Source: Conus ventricosus
Taxonomy: Eukaryota > Mollusca > Gastropoda > Neogastropoda > Conidae
DNA length: 64,000 nucleotides
Direction: 5' to 3'
Assembly (NCBI GenBank): GCA_018398815.1
Contig: CM031610.1
Coordinates: 32,233,312-32,297,311, forward strand
The notes under the pieces were generated by a model. The model was not told the DNA's origin, ran no database searches, and saw only the letters and a list, made by a program, of their open reading frames with translations. Of this stretch, positions 43,006 to 54,316 are shown in pieces. Within the stretch, counting starts at the first letter, position 1, and the number at the start of each line of letters is the position of its first letter. The position numbers and the translations under genes were made by a program.

Positions 43006-44330
43006 ATGAAAATAATAAAAATTTTCATGGCTTTTTCAAAAAAACCCCCCCCCCCCCCAAAAAAGAAGAGGAAGGCAGCAACCCCCATTTCAGGGGATCT
43101 CTATTCAGATAGTGATTCAGATGTTGAGGTAAGACAGAGGACAGGCTTCTGGGCTTCCTGGCTCGTGGTGGAAGGGACGGAGCAGGAAAAACCCATTTCA
43201 GCTCCGAGTCCTTTCGCCATACAGAAGGGCTTCCAAGGTTTAGCAGGTGACCTTCAGTCCATCAAAAGGTTACGGAATGGTTCATTTCTTGTTCAATGCA
43301 GATCCAAAAAACAATCGGAAACAGCTGCTGAGGGCAACAAAGCTCGTTGATAGAGAGATCCGGGTGACTCCCCATAAACAACTGAACTCGTCTAAAGGAG
43401 TGATTCGATGCCGGCATTTGACGGGTGTCTCGGAGGCAGAGATCAAGACGGAACTGGCGTCCCAGGGTGTGTGACGGAGGTGCATAGGGTGACAGTCAAA
43501 AAAGGTGCAGAAAGAGTGGCCACCAACACCCTCTTTCTGACATTCTGCAACCCTGTGCTGCCTCCGGTCATCAAAGTCGGTTACCTGAATGTTCGAGTTC
43601 AGTTGTATGTTCCGTCCCGTTGAGGTGTTTCAGGTGCCAGAGGTTTGGCCATGTCAGAGACCGCTGTTCTGGGCAGGAGGTGTGCGGTGTTTGCTGCAAG
43701 GCAACCCATGATGGGCCGTGTCAAGACCCGGCACATTGTGCTAACTGCGGTGGCGACCATCCCTCCTCTTCACGAAACTGCCCTGTTTGGATTCAGGAAT
43801 CCACAATACAAAGAGTCAAAACAGAAAAGAAAATCTCCTTTTTTTGAGGCCCGCAAACAGGTTGTGGGCAGTCAAACGCCAACAGCATCTTCATATGCTT
43901 CGGCCGTAAAGAAAGTTCCCACTCGGTCAGTCTGCTGCCAGACTGATGAATTTATCTTTTCAAAGACACTGCAAGGAAGAATTGTAAACTATGGTGGAAG
44001 CAGGTTCACCTCCCAACCCAAAGTGAATGCCCCTGGTGGAGGCAAAAAAATCCGCCACCCCTCAGACTGCCCAGCAGTCTACAACATCTGCTGCTGGGCA
44101 GATTAAAAAACCAGCTCTCCCGCCTCGAACTCATCTGTACAGTGCCCGTGCGGGCAAGGGAGTTCAACCAGTGTGGAGATGGTGGGGATGAGGAAGAAAC
44201 CTCCATCTCCCAAACCCAGACCACCTTCACCTGTTGGCAAGTCTGCCAGCAGGTCCGAAGACCAACACAGTCCAGTGAAACTAAGCAATAAATTCACTTC
44301 ATTGGAAGCGGATGTTGAGGAGATGACCTG
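43006..44330 (+). CDS. ORF1: LINE D ORF1 (best-kept copy)
   Basis: The N-terminus has PPPPPKKKRK (possible nuclear signal) and SDSDSDVEVRQRTGFWASW. The middle part EIRVTPHKQLNSSKGVIRCR and EAEIKTELASQGV leads into FLTFCNPVLPPVIKVGYLNV. Knuckles are CFRCQRFGHVRDRC, CGVCCKATHDGPC and CANCGGDHPSSSRNC. After them comes a Ser/Thr/Pro-rich tail. A few one-base breaks remain. It shows best what this family's ORF1 looks like. Confidence 0.75.
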
Positions 44331-44357
44331 ATTTCTCTCCTTTTCGTCCTCTGTACC

Positions 44358-45803
44358 ATGGATAGTACAGTAATCCATTGGAATATCCGTGGACTAAATT
44401 CCAACTTCGAGGAGCTGCAGCTTCTGTGTCAATCTATAAAACCTTCCGTCGTGGCTCTTCGGGAAACTCAAATTCAAAGCCAGAAGACCTTCACTCTTTC
44501 TGGCTTTAATATTCTTTCTAAACCTGCACAACCATCCACGTTGGGACTGTCGGGCGGTGTTGCCCTTCTCATACATAAAACTCTGCTGTATAGTCCTGTC
44601 GCTCTGACTACCTCCCTTCAGGCTCAAGCTGCGAGAGTCACTCTCCACAAGACTGTGAAACATTCAGAAAATCAAAGGGAAGAACACCTGTCCCACTGAA
44701 CCATCTCAAGTTTGCTGACTCTTTAATAACGGAGAAAAAAGCAGTTGCTAATCTGCTTGCTTCAACCATTGAAAAGAATTCCTCCTCTTCTAACAAATGC
44801 CAGTTTTGTCAAAAACAAAGCCCTTAAAGAAAAATCACCCTGCAACTTTTGGTCAAACAACATGGAAGACTACAATCTTCCTTTCACGTTAAACGAACTG
44901 AAATCTGCCTTTCTTGCAGCGATTCCTCTCCAGGTATAGATGAAATCCATTATCAACTGTTGAAACATCTTCCGCAAAAAGGTCTGAACATACTGCTACA
45001 TGTATACAACCATGTGTGGACTACTGGTTTCTTTCCACCTTCTTGGCGAAAAGCCCTCATTATTCCTATTCCCAAACCTGGAAGGGATCTTTCTAACCCA
45101 TCAAACTACCGTCCCATAGCTTTGACCAGCTGTGTCTGTAAATTGATGGAGAAAATGGTCAATGCTAGACTCATGTGGAAACTGGAAACCGATGGCCTTT
45201 TGGCGAAAGAACAGTGGTTTCCGCAAACATCGGACTACAGTTGACCATTTGATTCGTCTGGAATCTACACTTCGGAACGCCTTTTTGAACAAACAGCATG
45301 CAGTGGCAATTTTCTTTAACTTGGAGAAGGCCTACGATACCACCTGGAAGTCGGGGATACTTCATGATCTCCATGATCTGGGTTTTCGAGGTCATCTTCC
45401 ACTTTTCATACAAATTGTTTTGGCAGAACGACAGTTTCAGGTCCGGGTTGGCACTACTCTCTCTGATGTTCACGAGCAGGAGTTGGGTGTTCCACAGGGG
45501 GGCATACTGTCTCCTGCCCTCTTTAGCATCAAGATCAACAACATTGTTAAATCGGTTCAGCAGGGTTCAGACTGCTCATTGTTTGTGGATGATTTCGCTG
45601 TCTACGCAACTGGAAGGCTCTACCCGAGTATCCAGCACAGGCTCCAGCTTTGCGTGGATAAAATCCATCGGTGGGCGGATGAAAACGGTTTCACCTTTTC
45701 TCCTACAAAGACTGTATTCACTTCCATAATTTCCGTCAGTTTTTTCCAGATCCTGAACTTCAAGTAGGGAAATCTCCCATTCCAGCTGTCAAAGAGGCCA
45801 AAT
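44358..45803 (+). pseudogene. ORF2: LINE D ORF2 with internal deletion
   Basis: It starts MDSTVIHWNIRGLNSNFEEL and keeps the first 100 endonuclease residues, then fuses to the linker before RT. RT fingers and palm are present with catalytic LFVDDF. The catalytic part of the endonuclease (GDxNGH and DHFPV) is deleted, and RNase H is missing, so the copy cannot transpose alone. Confidence 0.75.
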
Positions 45804-46090
45804 TAACCAATTCTTTAAATTGACTATTTCCATCAAACCTGTATAACTGATAATCACAAAACCCCGCCTTAATTGACGGCAGCGCTCGTAGAACTGTAGA
45901 GGGATAACCATTAAACAAATTAGTATCTGTTTTTAACTGTTATAAATAAACATACAACATCGGGTGCGCGAGAAAATCGGCTGGTCTATTACCTAAATAC
46001 TTATAAATGCCCCATTCTACAAGGCCGTGTGTGCGGAAGCTATGTTTCACCACTATTATAAAAGCCCAGAATTCGAGAAAGGCTTCTAGG
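45804..46090 (-). pseudogene. Unassigned ORF of the Polinton-like element
   Basis: About 95 codons are readable with one internal stop: EAFLEFWAFIIVVKHSF, GLVEWGIYKYLGNRPADFL, then FNGYPSTVLRALPSI. It is cut on its 3' side by the junction with LINE D. I do not recognise the family. Confidence 0.4.
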
Positions 46091-46099
46091 AAAAACATA

Positions 46100-46429
46100 C
46101 TACCTTTTTTCTTTAAGTTCTGGAAAATTCATAGTAATTATAAGATTTGCCTCATTAATTTTTAAATTGATGCTAAATTCACCAAGTCCGCTAAATACTT
46201 CTCTTAAAGAGCAAAAGTTGTAATAACCATCGGGTATTTTTAAATGTTTTAATAGTTTGCCTTGTTCATCCTTAACATCCACCCAGTTATTCTTAGCTTT
46301 TTCAGATATGTTAATCCATTTTACTTTAAAGCCAATTTCTCTAAGGGCAACCCTACAACTCCCGCGCCTATTGTCAATTTTGTACGTTAAGAACACACGC
46401 TCGTTTTGCTTGGTTATATAGATGTACAT
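46100..46429 (-). CDS. Conserved Polinton-associated ORF, 109 residues
   Basis: This open frame is intact from MYIYITKQNERVF to FPELKEKR. It is beta-strand-rich: GSCRVALREIGFKVKWINIS, IPDGYYNFCSLREVF and FSINLKINEANLIITMNF. The pattern (VALREIxFK, IPxGxY) suggests a virion surface or structural domain, but no function is assigned. It diverges from the gene starting at 46464, with a 34-bp shared upstream region that probably holds both promoters. Confidence 0.6.
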   Translation of the reverse strand: MYIYITKQNERVFLTYKIDNRRGSCRVALREIGFKVKWINISEKAKNNWVDVKDEQGKLLKHLKIPDGYYNFCSLREVFSGLGEFSINLKINEANLIITMNFPELKEKR

Positions 46430-46463
46430 CTTTTTTATAACTATTTAAAAAACTAATTAAAAA

Positions 46464-47490
46464 ATGGAACTACCTTTTAAATATAATGAAAGTGCCACTT
46501 ACAATGTAGGAGCGTTTTATAACCCCAAATCTTTAGACTTTAGCAATTTACCATTGCAGTAGATGAATCATATGGCTTTCAAGTTTAGGCTTGTAACCCA
46601 CTAACAAGATATTTAAATCCCCCAATAAGGAATGATAGAGTACCATCAGCATGGGCATCTTGTCCTATGACGTTTTACCAGAATCAGTTAAATTTTGCTG
46701 TTTATGCGCAACTACTGGCTGCGGTGTTTCATATGCAAATCATTTAAACCACCCAATCTTTTAGTTAAAGTCAGTATATAACTTTCATGTTTATTACAGT
46801 ACAGACGAATACTAACTGAACTACAAGTATTCCTCCAAGCGACGGCGCGTTTAATCCATTTAACAGCCCAATGGACAATAATGCATATGAAAGAATTTGC
46901 AAACGAATTTAACATTGATCCTTCAACTGATTTTAGAAAAAAGTTAGACCACAATCATGGGTTAGGCCATTGTATTTGTGGGGGCAAAAAGAGAATATAC
47001 TTACGACTACTGGCCTGGCCATACTCTTTTCAACCAGGCAAACATAGGATCCATAGAACAAAAAACACCCTAATGCTTGGGCAACATTTATCTTAGATGG
47101 AAGTGAAGGTCTAACAATGCCAGGAGTGCAAAGGCTTAATGACTCCATACGAACATACGTTTGGTGTCTATTAGGAGCACAAGCACAGACCAAGTCTAGC
47201 ATAGTGGATCAGTCTACAGGCTTTGATGCCAGAAAAACAATTTCTAGCAAATTTAGAAGATGCTATTAACTCTGCTGTTGATTTGCCTGCCAGCATACAA
47301 AGGTATCAAGACGTTCTTGCACATGCTAGGTCAAAGGTTGACTTTGTTGGTCATGGATTATACATGCTACCCTCTGACCTTAGACTACAGATTGGCATGA
47401 TACAGATTATAACAATGAAATCCTCATAGCTGGAGACGACCAAAACTTAGGGCACAATCATGGTTTAAACACAAGGCCCGCACCATCCAT
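46464..47490 (+). pseudogene. Conserved Polinton-type structural ORF (frameshifted)
   Basis: It starts MELPFKYNESATYNVGAFYN and meets a stop at codon 33. Later blocks in shifting frames read FNPFNSPMDNNAYERIC, AWATFILDGSEGLTMPGVQR, LNDSIRTYVWCLLGAQAQ, KQFLANLEDAINSAVDLPAS and YQDVLAHARSKVDFVGHGLY. I take it as one virion-associated gene of about 340 residues because the blocks are collinear and closely spaced. The exact role is unknown to me. Confidence 0.55.
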
Positions 47491-47644
47491 TTTAAAAAGT
47501 ACCTAGCCTGAAGAACCAGAAAGCGGCCACAACCGTTATAAGCGCTCCACAGCCAGAAAGCATCCCAGAAAGCACACCACCTGTTAATGTACCTCACACT
47601 GACAGTCACACTAGCGAAAAGACAGCCCTTGTTGTGTTTTTTAA

Positions 47645-48837
47645 CTTTTACTGGATTAGCCATACTTTATTTCACCAAAAATTAATCCAGCAGCTTAGCA
47701 CACCTAACGTCCACAGATGGTCGGCCATATAACCAGCAACTTTGCCTATAGTAGACAAAACCCAACTAACAACACTGCCAATTATGCCAGGCAGAGCATC
47801 AAGAGCTTTGGCTGCTAACTTCTTTAATAAGTTTGCTAGATGATGCAATTGTTTTCTAATCCAACTTTTACCAGGCTGGGGTGTCGGAGGGAGCTACTGA
47901 CCCTGTTGGCGCACTGCCGGTTAAAGCATAAACGAGTGTAGAGATGGCAAACCCAACAGCCGTTAATATTCTAACTATTGTAATCCCTGTTCCCTGAACA
48001 GAGTCCTTATTCTTTCAGCTAGCGTAGTGTTTTCATTAAAGTATTCTGTTTATAGTTTCTCTTATTCTGCTTGTTTGTGATGCTAGCTGCGCTCTGTTAG
48101 TAGACAGCGTTTCTAACCTGGCCGCCCTTTTCTATCATTAAATCCTGTATTTTCTGCTGTATTATAGCCTTTTCTTCTCGCCCTAAATTATCATCTGCAT
48201 CAGCCAGTTTATTTTTTTTCTTCTACTCTATCTAGCTCACCATAGTTTTGCTAAATGTTTGTTAGTTCACCCCTTATTGTCCGTAGAGCCTCATTAAGCC
48301 CAGGATTTCACGCATAGGCAATGGAGAATCGTTAATTGTTTTTAATTGTCTCCTCATTAAACTCGTCTCAATTTCTATTAGTTAATCTGCTGTTCGATTT
48401 ATTCTTCAAGAGGTATGTTTTGTATTTCAGATTGTGTTGGCAACTCTTGCCCCAAGTTATGTAAAAGAACTAACAGCCTCAGTCCTTAAATTGTCAAAGT
48501 TTAATTGCCTTTGGTCAACACAGGGAGATCTCTAAGAATTGTGGCCCTGCTTAAAAACTGGGCTGGGTCTGGTTTTGGCAGTAAGCCGTACACTCTTTCC
48601 TTTAATGGTTCTTACATACAAATGATTATTTTCATCTGTTGAAAAATCAGAAACCCTAAGTGCTCTGGCTGCTCTCGCCCCATATGGCTATATAATGATT
48701 CAATTCTATCTAACGATTGTATTTGGCTTGACCTTGACCTGCTGCTGCTCCTTCAAGCTCTTCTTTCAATGAGGTCCCAGTTCATCTTCTTCAATAGGAT
48801 CAATTGCGTCAAAATCTTCATATTTTTTATTTATGTT
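47645..48837 (-). pseudogene. Coiled-coil protein with C-terminal membrane region (frameshifted)
   Basis: The start near 48837 reads MKYEDFDAIDPIEEDELGP. A conserved block NNHLYVRTIKGKSVRLT lies near 48590-48640, followed by a long coiled coil (IIQQKIQDLMIEK, TNRAQLASQTSRIRETI). The C-terminal third has a hydrophobic helix ITIVRILTAVGFAISTLVYA and a second apolar segment DALPGIIGSVVSWVLSTIGK. At least six frame breaks occur. A virion or membrane-active role is likely; no named family. Confidence 0.55.
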
Positions 48838-48857
48838 CTTTTTTGTTTTATAAAAAA

Positions 48858-50097
48858 TGAACTCATACGGTTGTGACCTCGATCCATACAGAAAAGAGAA
48901 GGAACCCCATGGTTGTAAAAGGTATAAGGCAGACTGTAATTAGTGTAAATACTCCAACAGTTCAGCCTGGACAAACTTTAATAGTTAAGTTCCCTGATCT
49001 TGGCGCTGACGATGTTATAATGCCAGGCACTGCTAAACTTTCATTCAAAATAGATATTACATCGGCAGATTCCTAATGCTACTGTTGTTGCTAATTTGGG
49101 CAGGGCTATCAATCATATAGCAATCAAACTGGAGGGTAGAGAAGTCTTTGCACTAAGCGAGGCAGACATTTTTGCCCTCTATTCTGATCTATGGCTGCCT
49201 AAAAAAGAAAGGAAAGAAAGTTTATCAGGGAATACAAGACTCAAACGGCCTCAAGCACAGGCTTAAAAGCGGAGGATGCAAAGAATGATAAAGATGAGGC
49301 AGTAGCAGAAGCATTTGGCAACAGATTTTGCTTCCCTCTAGATTTTGAACTGTTAAGACGCATATGCCATATTAAGGTGCACTAAAAGAAAAACTTTCTT
49401 ATGATCTGACATTTAATCCTAGCGATTCTGTTCTGTCTGAAGACCCTAAAGCTAAATACAGTCAGCAACATTTCTCTTGAGTTTGATGTTGTTACTAATC
49501 CTGAACTGGCCAGAACAATCTTAATCCCAGTATAAAAATAAATGTTATTTATTATGAAAGAGTTATACACGCCATTACAGAAAATAGAAACAAGCGAGAC
49601 ACTCTCTGGAACATACATCTAAATCAGTCTCTGAAGTCTTTAAAAGAAATTTTGTTCTTGTTTACTGAAGAAACAACTTTTCAGAGAGATCAGAAGCGTT
49701 TTATAATCCAAAAATTGAGAAGGTTGACTGTGCAATAAATGGCAAGTCTGATCAGTTGTATTCAGGTCGCAGACTTTTACCTCACCAACACTTTGATGAA
49801 ATAAGTTGTTTGCTGGAGGTAGGCAAAGAGATCCTACAGTTGATCGCGTATGTAAAAAACTTCGCCTTTATGATGTAAGGCTCGAAGACTACTTAATAAC
49901 CAAATATGGGCTGTGGCTGGATTTTAGATCCACATTTGACAACCGATTGTTTGGAAGTGGAGAAAGGGGTAGGGCAGATGGTATAAAATATTCACAAGAA
50001 AGCAGACGGAAACGGCCCAATAAAAATGCATGTTTATATGGTTTGTGATGCTCAGTTAAACATTGAAGAAAACAGGCTAAAAGACGCTGCTTTTTAA
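48858..50097 (+). pseudogene. Capsid-like protein of the Polinton-like element (frameshifted)
   Basis: Collinear blocks in three frames read VQPGQTLIVKFPDLGADDVI, TAKLSFKIDITSADS, NHIAIKLEGREVFALSEADI, DTLWNIHLNQSLKSLKEI, EAFYNPKIEKVDCAINGKSD, LRLYDVRLEDYLITKYGLWL and KMHVYMVCDAQLNIEENRL. The size (about 410 codons) and beta-rich content fit a major capsid candidate, and it stands immediately before the ATPase as in related elements. The capsid label is inference from order and size. Roughly eight indels or stops disrupt it. Confidence 0.6.
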
Positions 50098-50127
50098 AAT
50101 GCAGAAGAAATATTCTAATAAAAACAG

Positions 50128-50540
50128 ATGGATAGATTGAAGTTTCTGCCCAAAGATCCGCACTGTTCTCTTATCTGCGGGATTACTGGGTGTGGGAAAA
50201 CTGTCTTCGTACTTGATTTGTTATATATATAATGCTGTCTTAAAAGACTTTCGATCACAGTTAAAATCGGTTGTATTTTTACACTAAGGACATATATAGT
50301 TTTGAAGAATTGTTTAAGTGAAAATTATATAAGGGACAAAGACGAGCTAAAAAAAAATAAAGAGCAGTTAGAAACGGCTAAGCACGCTAAGCTATGCTTG
50401 CGGACTGATCCCCCAGTTAAACATGTTTTGTTTATTGTAGATTGTTTATTATTAATTGCTTATAACAATTTTATTATAATTTTAATATTAAAAAAAGAAT
50501 GTCTCAAGGGCCAGAATCAAAGCGCAGCTAGCTCCTAAAT
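50128..50540 (+). pseudogene. Packaging ATPase (FtsK/HerA-like), broken
   Basis: The start MDRLKFLPKDPHCSLICG runs into the Walker A motif GITGCGKTVFVLDLL at residues 17-31. In this family the motif binds ATP for packaging DNA into the capsid. The frame stops soon after; further pieces (NYIRDKDELKKNKEQLETA) follow, then an AT-rich patch replaces the expected Walker B region. It lies 30 bp behind the capsid-like gene. Confidence 0.65.
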
Positions 50541-51340
50541 GTGTTGCAGTAGAGTTAAAAGACCTAGCAGACACAACTGAGTTTGATCTAGTAGGAGTGT
50601 CAGGAAATGTTTATGGATTTGAATACACAGATGATGGGGTTTACAAACGAACAGAAATCGAAGACAAAAAGCGACAAACAATATCCCACCCTAGAAGAGA
50701 TAAGAAATTTAAGAGCAAACGACTTTGGCAAAACATGAATACAAACTTCATAAACGATGAGAATGCTTGGGCGTGCTTCCTGAAATTGATTGGAATATAA
50801 AGTTTGAACTGCGAAGCCCTAATTTATACTTTGATAGGAAAAACAATTTTAAAAAGCCTTAAATGCAGGGCCCGTTCTTGTTAGTCTGGTTCCAGGAACA
50901 CAACAGAAAAACAGATTGAAATAAATATGAGGGGCTGAATATATGCTACAGAGAAAGAAGGCCTTAGCTGAAGTGGGGGGCGACACCGTCGGCTTAGAAT
51001 TTCCCAAAGCGAGAATCACTACCCAAGCAAATGACGATGATTTTTCGCTTATTTATTACTCCGAGGGAGGGCGATCCTAGTTGCCAGAACATACGTCATT
51101 AGAGGTATACAAATAAGGCTGAAACCTTGGATGCTCCTCTTAGCTCGTTATTGCAATTACTAAAAACGAAAATGAAATAAACACCATGTTCATCTGACAA
51201 GGTTACTGTGATGGTTGACAAAGACAAACTACAGTACTCGACTTTTTTTTATTAAGTATGTTAATTTTATTGCGTTTTACTCTGTTAATGAAGTGCTGCC
51301 AGAAGGATTAATAAGAAGATATGTATAAGATTAATTTTAA
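50500..51340 (+). pseudogene. Second structural ORF behind the ATPase (frameshifted)
   Basis: Blocks read KCVAVELKDLADTTEFDLVG, NVYGFEYTDDGVYKRTEIED, then ALNAGPVLVSLVPGTQQK, EVGGDTVGLEFPKARITTQ and ANDDDFSLIYYSEGG. The content is beta-rich; by position it could be the minor (penton-type) capsid gene. There is no motif I can name with certainty. Several frame breaks. Confidence 0.45.
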
Positions 51341-51360
51341 AAAATAATCTTAATTAAAAA

Positions 51361-51865
51361 TGCATGTTCAACAGTTTAGGTTAAAGCAAATAACTGAACT
51401 TCAAAGGAAATAGAAAGTGACTTGGATAAGTATAGGATTACTAGAAAGAAATATGCTAAAGCTTTAAATACTCTTTCTTAGTAATTACTGGCTCATCGGC
51501 TGTAGCTAGCGTAAGTGCTGGGTCTGGTGTTGCTGTTTTAGCTACTGGGGTTGGGGCGCCAGCCTCTTTAGCATTAGGAGGCCTCGGGTAGGGTTAGGTG
51601 CTATTTCTATGACTGTAAGTGCTGTTTTAAAAAAATTAACTCCTAAATTACAAAGCACACTGCCATTGTTGCCCTAGCATCAGCAAAACTTTGTTCATTA
51701 GATTAAGAATAAGCAAATCATTACAGGAAGAAAACATTACAGAAGAAGAATTTCAGAAGCTTATGGCTGACGGCGAGGATTATAGACGACAAAAAATTGA
51801 ACTTCAAAAGGAGTGGAGAAAGACTTACTTCACGACAGGTAGACACTGATGCAATTAAACAGAAC
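51361..51865 (+). pseudogene. Coiled-coil protein with glycine/alanine-rich membrane core
   Basis: MHVQQFRLKQITELQR is followed by a charged helix, SSAVASVSAGSGVAVLATGV, a second apolar stretch LGAISMTVSAVLKKL, and EENITEEEFQKLMADGEDYR at the end. The pattern helix - membrane - helix is typical of small Polinton-associated proteins; the function is unknown. Two or three indels. Confidence 0.5.
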
Positions 51866-52101
51866 ATTGAAAACAAACACACGATCGGGTAACTCCAAAA
51901 TAAGCCAAAAAAAAAGTTTAACAAATAACTTTTTTTGTTTGTTAACTCACTGTGTTTGGCGGGACAACTTGCAGCTCTTCACGAACAACGATTTTTTAGG
52001 AAGCAGGCTTTTTAGACGTGGTAGCGCCGCTAGAAGAGAGAGTCTCTCTTAATTATATACGGGAGGGGATGTTTTCATTATTCTTTCAATCTCATATACA
52101 T

Positions 52102-52905
52102 CTATGCTCCATTAGGATCTGTAGCTCTAATTCTAACATCGCCCTCTGCCTCTCCAGGAGCATACAAGTATCTTACTTTTAGTCCAAACGGCAAGAGTTT
52201 TTGAGTCCCCTGCACATCTTCAGTAATGCTAATTTTTTTTAATTTGATTGCGTTTACTGGTTTAAGACCTGTTGCTTTAAATTCTTCATTGTTCATGACA
52301 CGTAAGACTGCTGGCATCTAACCCATTCTGTGTAAGTTCTCTATCCATAATTTCTCTGTAATATTGATAGGTAAACAGGCGTTCAGCCAGATTCTTATTA
52401 AAGTTTTTTACTAGGGCTTGTGATCGATGGTTGCCTGGGATCCCTCTCTTAACTGTAACATGATGTTTTAAAAACAGCTGGTTTACAGAACCTTTACTCT
52501 TTTCCATCATCAACTTGAACCCATCCTAGGATACTTTAATGGACCTTGCAGTTGAGCTTTTATCTGTTAAAGGTTCAGCGTCTTTGTATCTTGAAGCCAT
52601 GTCAACAACTGTCAGAGCATACTTAAACTTTTTTCTTTTTATTTTATCATGTGGAAGATACAGCAAGTCCATCTGGTGGGTGTCATTTGGACTGAGTTAA
52701 CAAATCTAGGCCTTATTATTCTTTTTGGGGCAGGCAAATATATTTGCCAATATGCCTGTTTTGAAAGCCAATCTTTCGCATCTGATTCAGACACTCTAGC
52801 AGCTTTACTCAGTTTTTCAATAGCAGTCTTTCCTTTCCAATACCCTTTAGCAGAATATATATTTTGTACTTACGTATTGAACTCGTATTGTCCATAAGAA
52901 GGACT
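52102..52905 (-). pseudogene. Maverick/Polinton integrase (rve family), inactive
   Basis: An N-terminal helical part near 52740-52850 (YWKGKTAIEKLSKAARVSES, LSKQAYWQIYLPAPKR) precedes the core. HQMDLLYLPHDK near 52650 supplies the first Asp and VVDMASRYKDAEPLTDKSS follows. WVQVDDGKE near 52530 has the second Asp, in another frame. HRSQALVKNFNKNLAERLF near 52380-52420 has Lys where the third acidic residue is normally found. The end NEEFKATGLKPVNAIKLKKI and YLYAPGEAEGDVRIRATDP is the C-terminal domain. The integrase identifies the block as a Maverick/Polinton. Two or more frameshifts plus the lost acid make it non-functional as read. Confidence 0.8.
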
Positions 52906-52949
52906 GTATTTTAATTGTATTTTTAATTGTTTTTTTAGACTGTTTGTGC

Positions 52950-53337
52950 AAGAATATAAATTGCCCCCATAGCACCCACAATAAACCAATTTCTGCTATT
53001 TTCTGTTCTTCTGACGGTTCATAAAGTCGGACAGTTCTGGAGGCGGTGTTGTTAGAAACTTCTTTCCTGCACTAAGTAATACTCATTCATTGCCTCGTCA
53101 ACGTCTGTAAAATGTGTGCTCTGCGTGTCCCTGTTCCTTTAACTTTTTATTAATAAAGTCCAAGTGAGCAATTCGTCTTTTCTCATAAGCGTTTCTTGCC
53201 TTGGCTAACTCTTCTATTGCCTTGTTATGGCGTTCTCTCTCTTCATCGGACCGCAATTTACTAACATATATTGCTTCCAGAGAAGGCCAATGCTATTAAC
53301 AATAGCTCCTCCTACCATCATAACTACTCCCGCCATC
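52950..53337 (-). pseudogene. Small membrane-anchored coiled-coil protein
   Basis: It starts MAGVVMMVGGAIVNSIG, a membrane helix, and after one frame break continues EERERHNKAIEELAKARNAY and RIAHLDFINKKLKEQGHAEH, an amphipathic helix. TPPPELSDFMNRQKNRK closes the readable part. It lies just upstream of the integrase on the same strand. Conserved small protein of this element class; function unknown. Confidence 0.5.
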
Positions 53338-53379
53338 TTTTATAAACAATATTTTTTAGATTAATCTTTTATGAACTAA

Positions 53380-53515
53380 CATTTTCTGGAATAATCCCCT
53401 GTGTACAAAGTCTTTTGAAGCAATCCCTGCAGTAATTACAACTACAACCTTTAACAACATCCTCAATGTCTAACTTCTTAGGTCGGCCGGCTTCATTTTA
53501 AACATGTTTTTTGCT
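53380..53515 (-). CDS. Small cysteine-rich protein
   Basis: KKLDIEDVVKGCSCNYCRDC is followed by FKRLCTQGIIPENVSS and a stop. The four or five Cys in CSCNYCRDC...LC could hold one zinc. It is similar to 37611-37819 in the other fragment (CGCLGCKNF). The start is unsure: the Met near 53500 lies in another frame. Confidence 0.45.
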
Positions 53516-53819
53516 AGCACGCTATAGCCTATACTAAGGCGCTAATTACAGCGAGTGGTAAATTGTATTGATAATCTTTTTTCACTCTTCTTTTTATTAA
53601 CTAAAAAAATAATTAAAATTCAATCTAATACGAAAGGCTGTTTATGTGCTTTTTAATCAAATAATCTTTTGTTGTTAAAGCTAAAAAATAAGTTGCAACT
53701 AGTTTGGGCGAATCTTCTATCTTCCCCATGTTAGGTGGTTTTACTTAACAAACATTTTGCAAGGGTTGAATAAACTATAACACCAACGATAGGCACTGCA
53801 TAATTAACCACGTTAAGCT

Positions 53820-54120
53820 CATGGTTTTAAAGTATATATTTGTTTTATTGGCATTTTTAAAATTGGATTGTGACGAACTATTAAAGTGTGAGGAGCAAGC
53901 AGCCTACTCAGTAGACCACTGCCATAAAGAAAGATTATACTCTCTAGCGCTTGTGGAAAAAATAAACAGTATTTAGGCACTGAACTAAGTATTGAACAAA
54001 TTCAGCAATGTCTACATCAGACGTTAAGTACTACGCTAGGTACGAAGCACCAGCTAGGGTCAAAAATGGTTAGATCAGTGGGACAGACAATGATTAGTTT
54101 ATATGCTAAGTTAGTAATGT
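53820..54120 (+). CDS. Small protein with hydrophobic N-terminus (one frameshift)
   Basis: MVLKYIFVLLAFLKLDCDEL looks like a signal peptide or membrane anchor. CEEQAAYSVDHCHKERLYSL follows, and after a one-base break near 53960 GTELSIEQIQQCLHQ and VGQTMISLYAKLVM to a stop at 54118-54120. The three or four Cys fit an extracytoplasmic or virion protein. Not recognised. Confidence 0.45.
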
Positions 54121-54213
54121 AGATGGCGCCGGTTGATTATGAAGAAGAAGATTTAAAATACGACTTATCACAAGATCCGGTTTTAAAACAAGTCACTAGA
54201 AACTCTCGCATGT
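54121..54213 (+). CDS. Short acidic ORF, 30 residues
   Basis: MAPVDYEEEDLKYDLSQDP and KQVTRNSRM end at TGA. It begins directly after the stop of the previous ORF, as in an operon-like packed viral genome. It may be only the first part of a longer gene. Confidence 0.35.
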
Positions 54214-54316
54214 GACATGTATTACAGATTTGGGACGATGTTATGCCCATTCATCATGGGATTAATTACTTTTAATCATTAATTTTGATCATATTAAATT
54301 TAATCGCAATAAAAAA

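Larger units (their letters stand above)
42890..45803 (+). mobile_element. LINE copy D, 3'-truncated and internally deleted
   Basis: It matches the full-length LINE from its position 20060 onward and has a better ORF1 (43006-44330) and a new ORF2 start at 44358. ORF2 jumps at about 44655 from endonuclease to the RT linker (a loss of some 760 bp relative to 21890-22660). RT is then well kept: PPSWRKALIIPIPKPGRDLS, LEKAYDTTWKSG, GVPQGGILSP, CSLFVDDFAVYA. The element stops at 45803 with no RNase H and no tail, unlike a normal 5'-truncated LINE. Confidence 0.8.
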
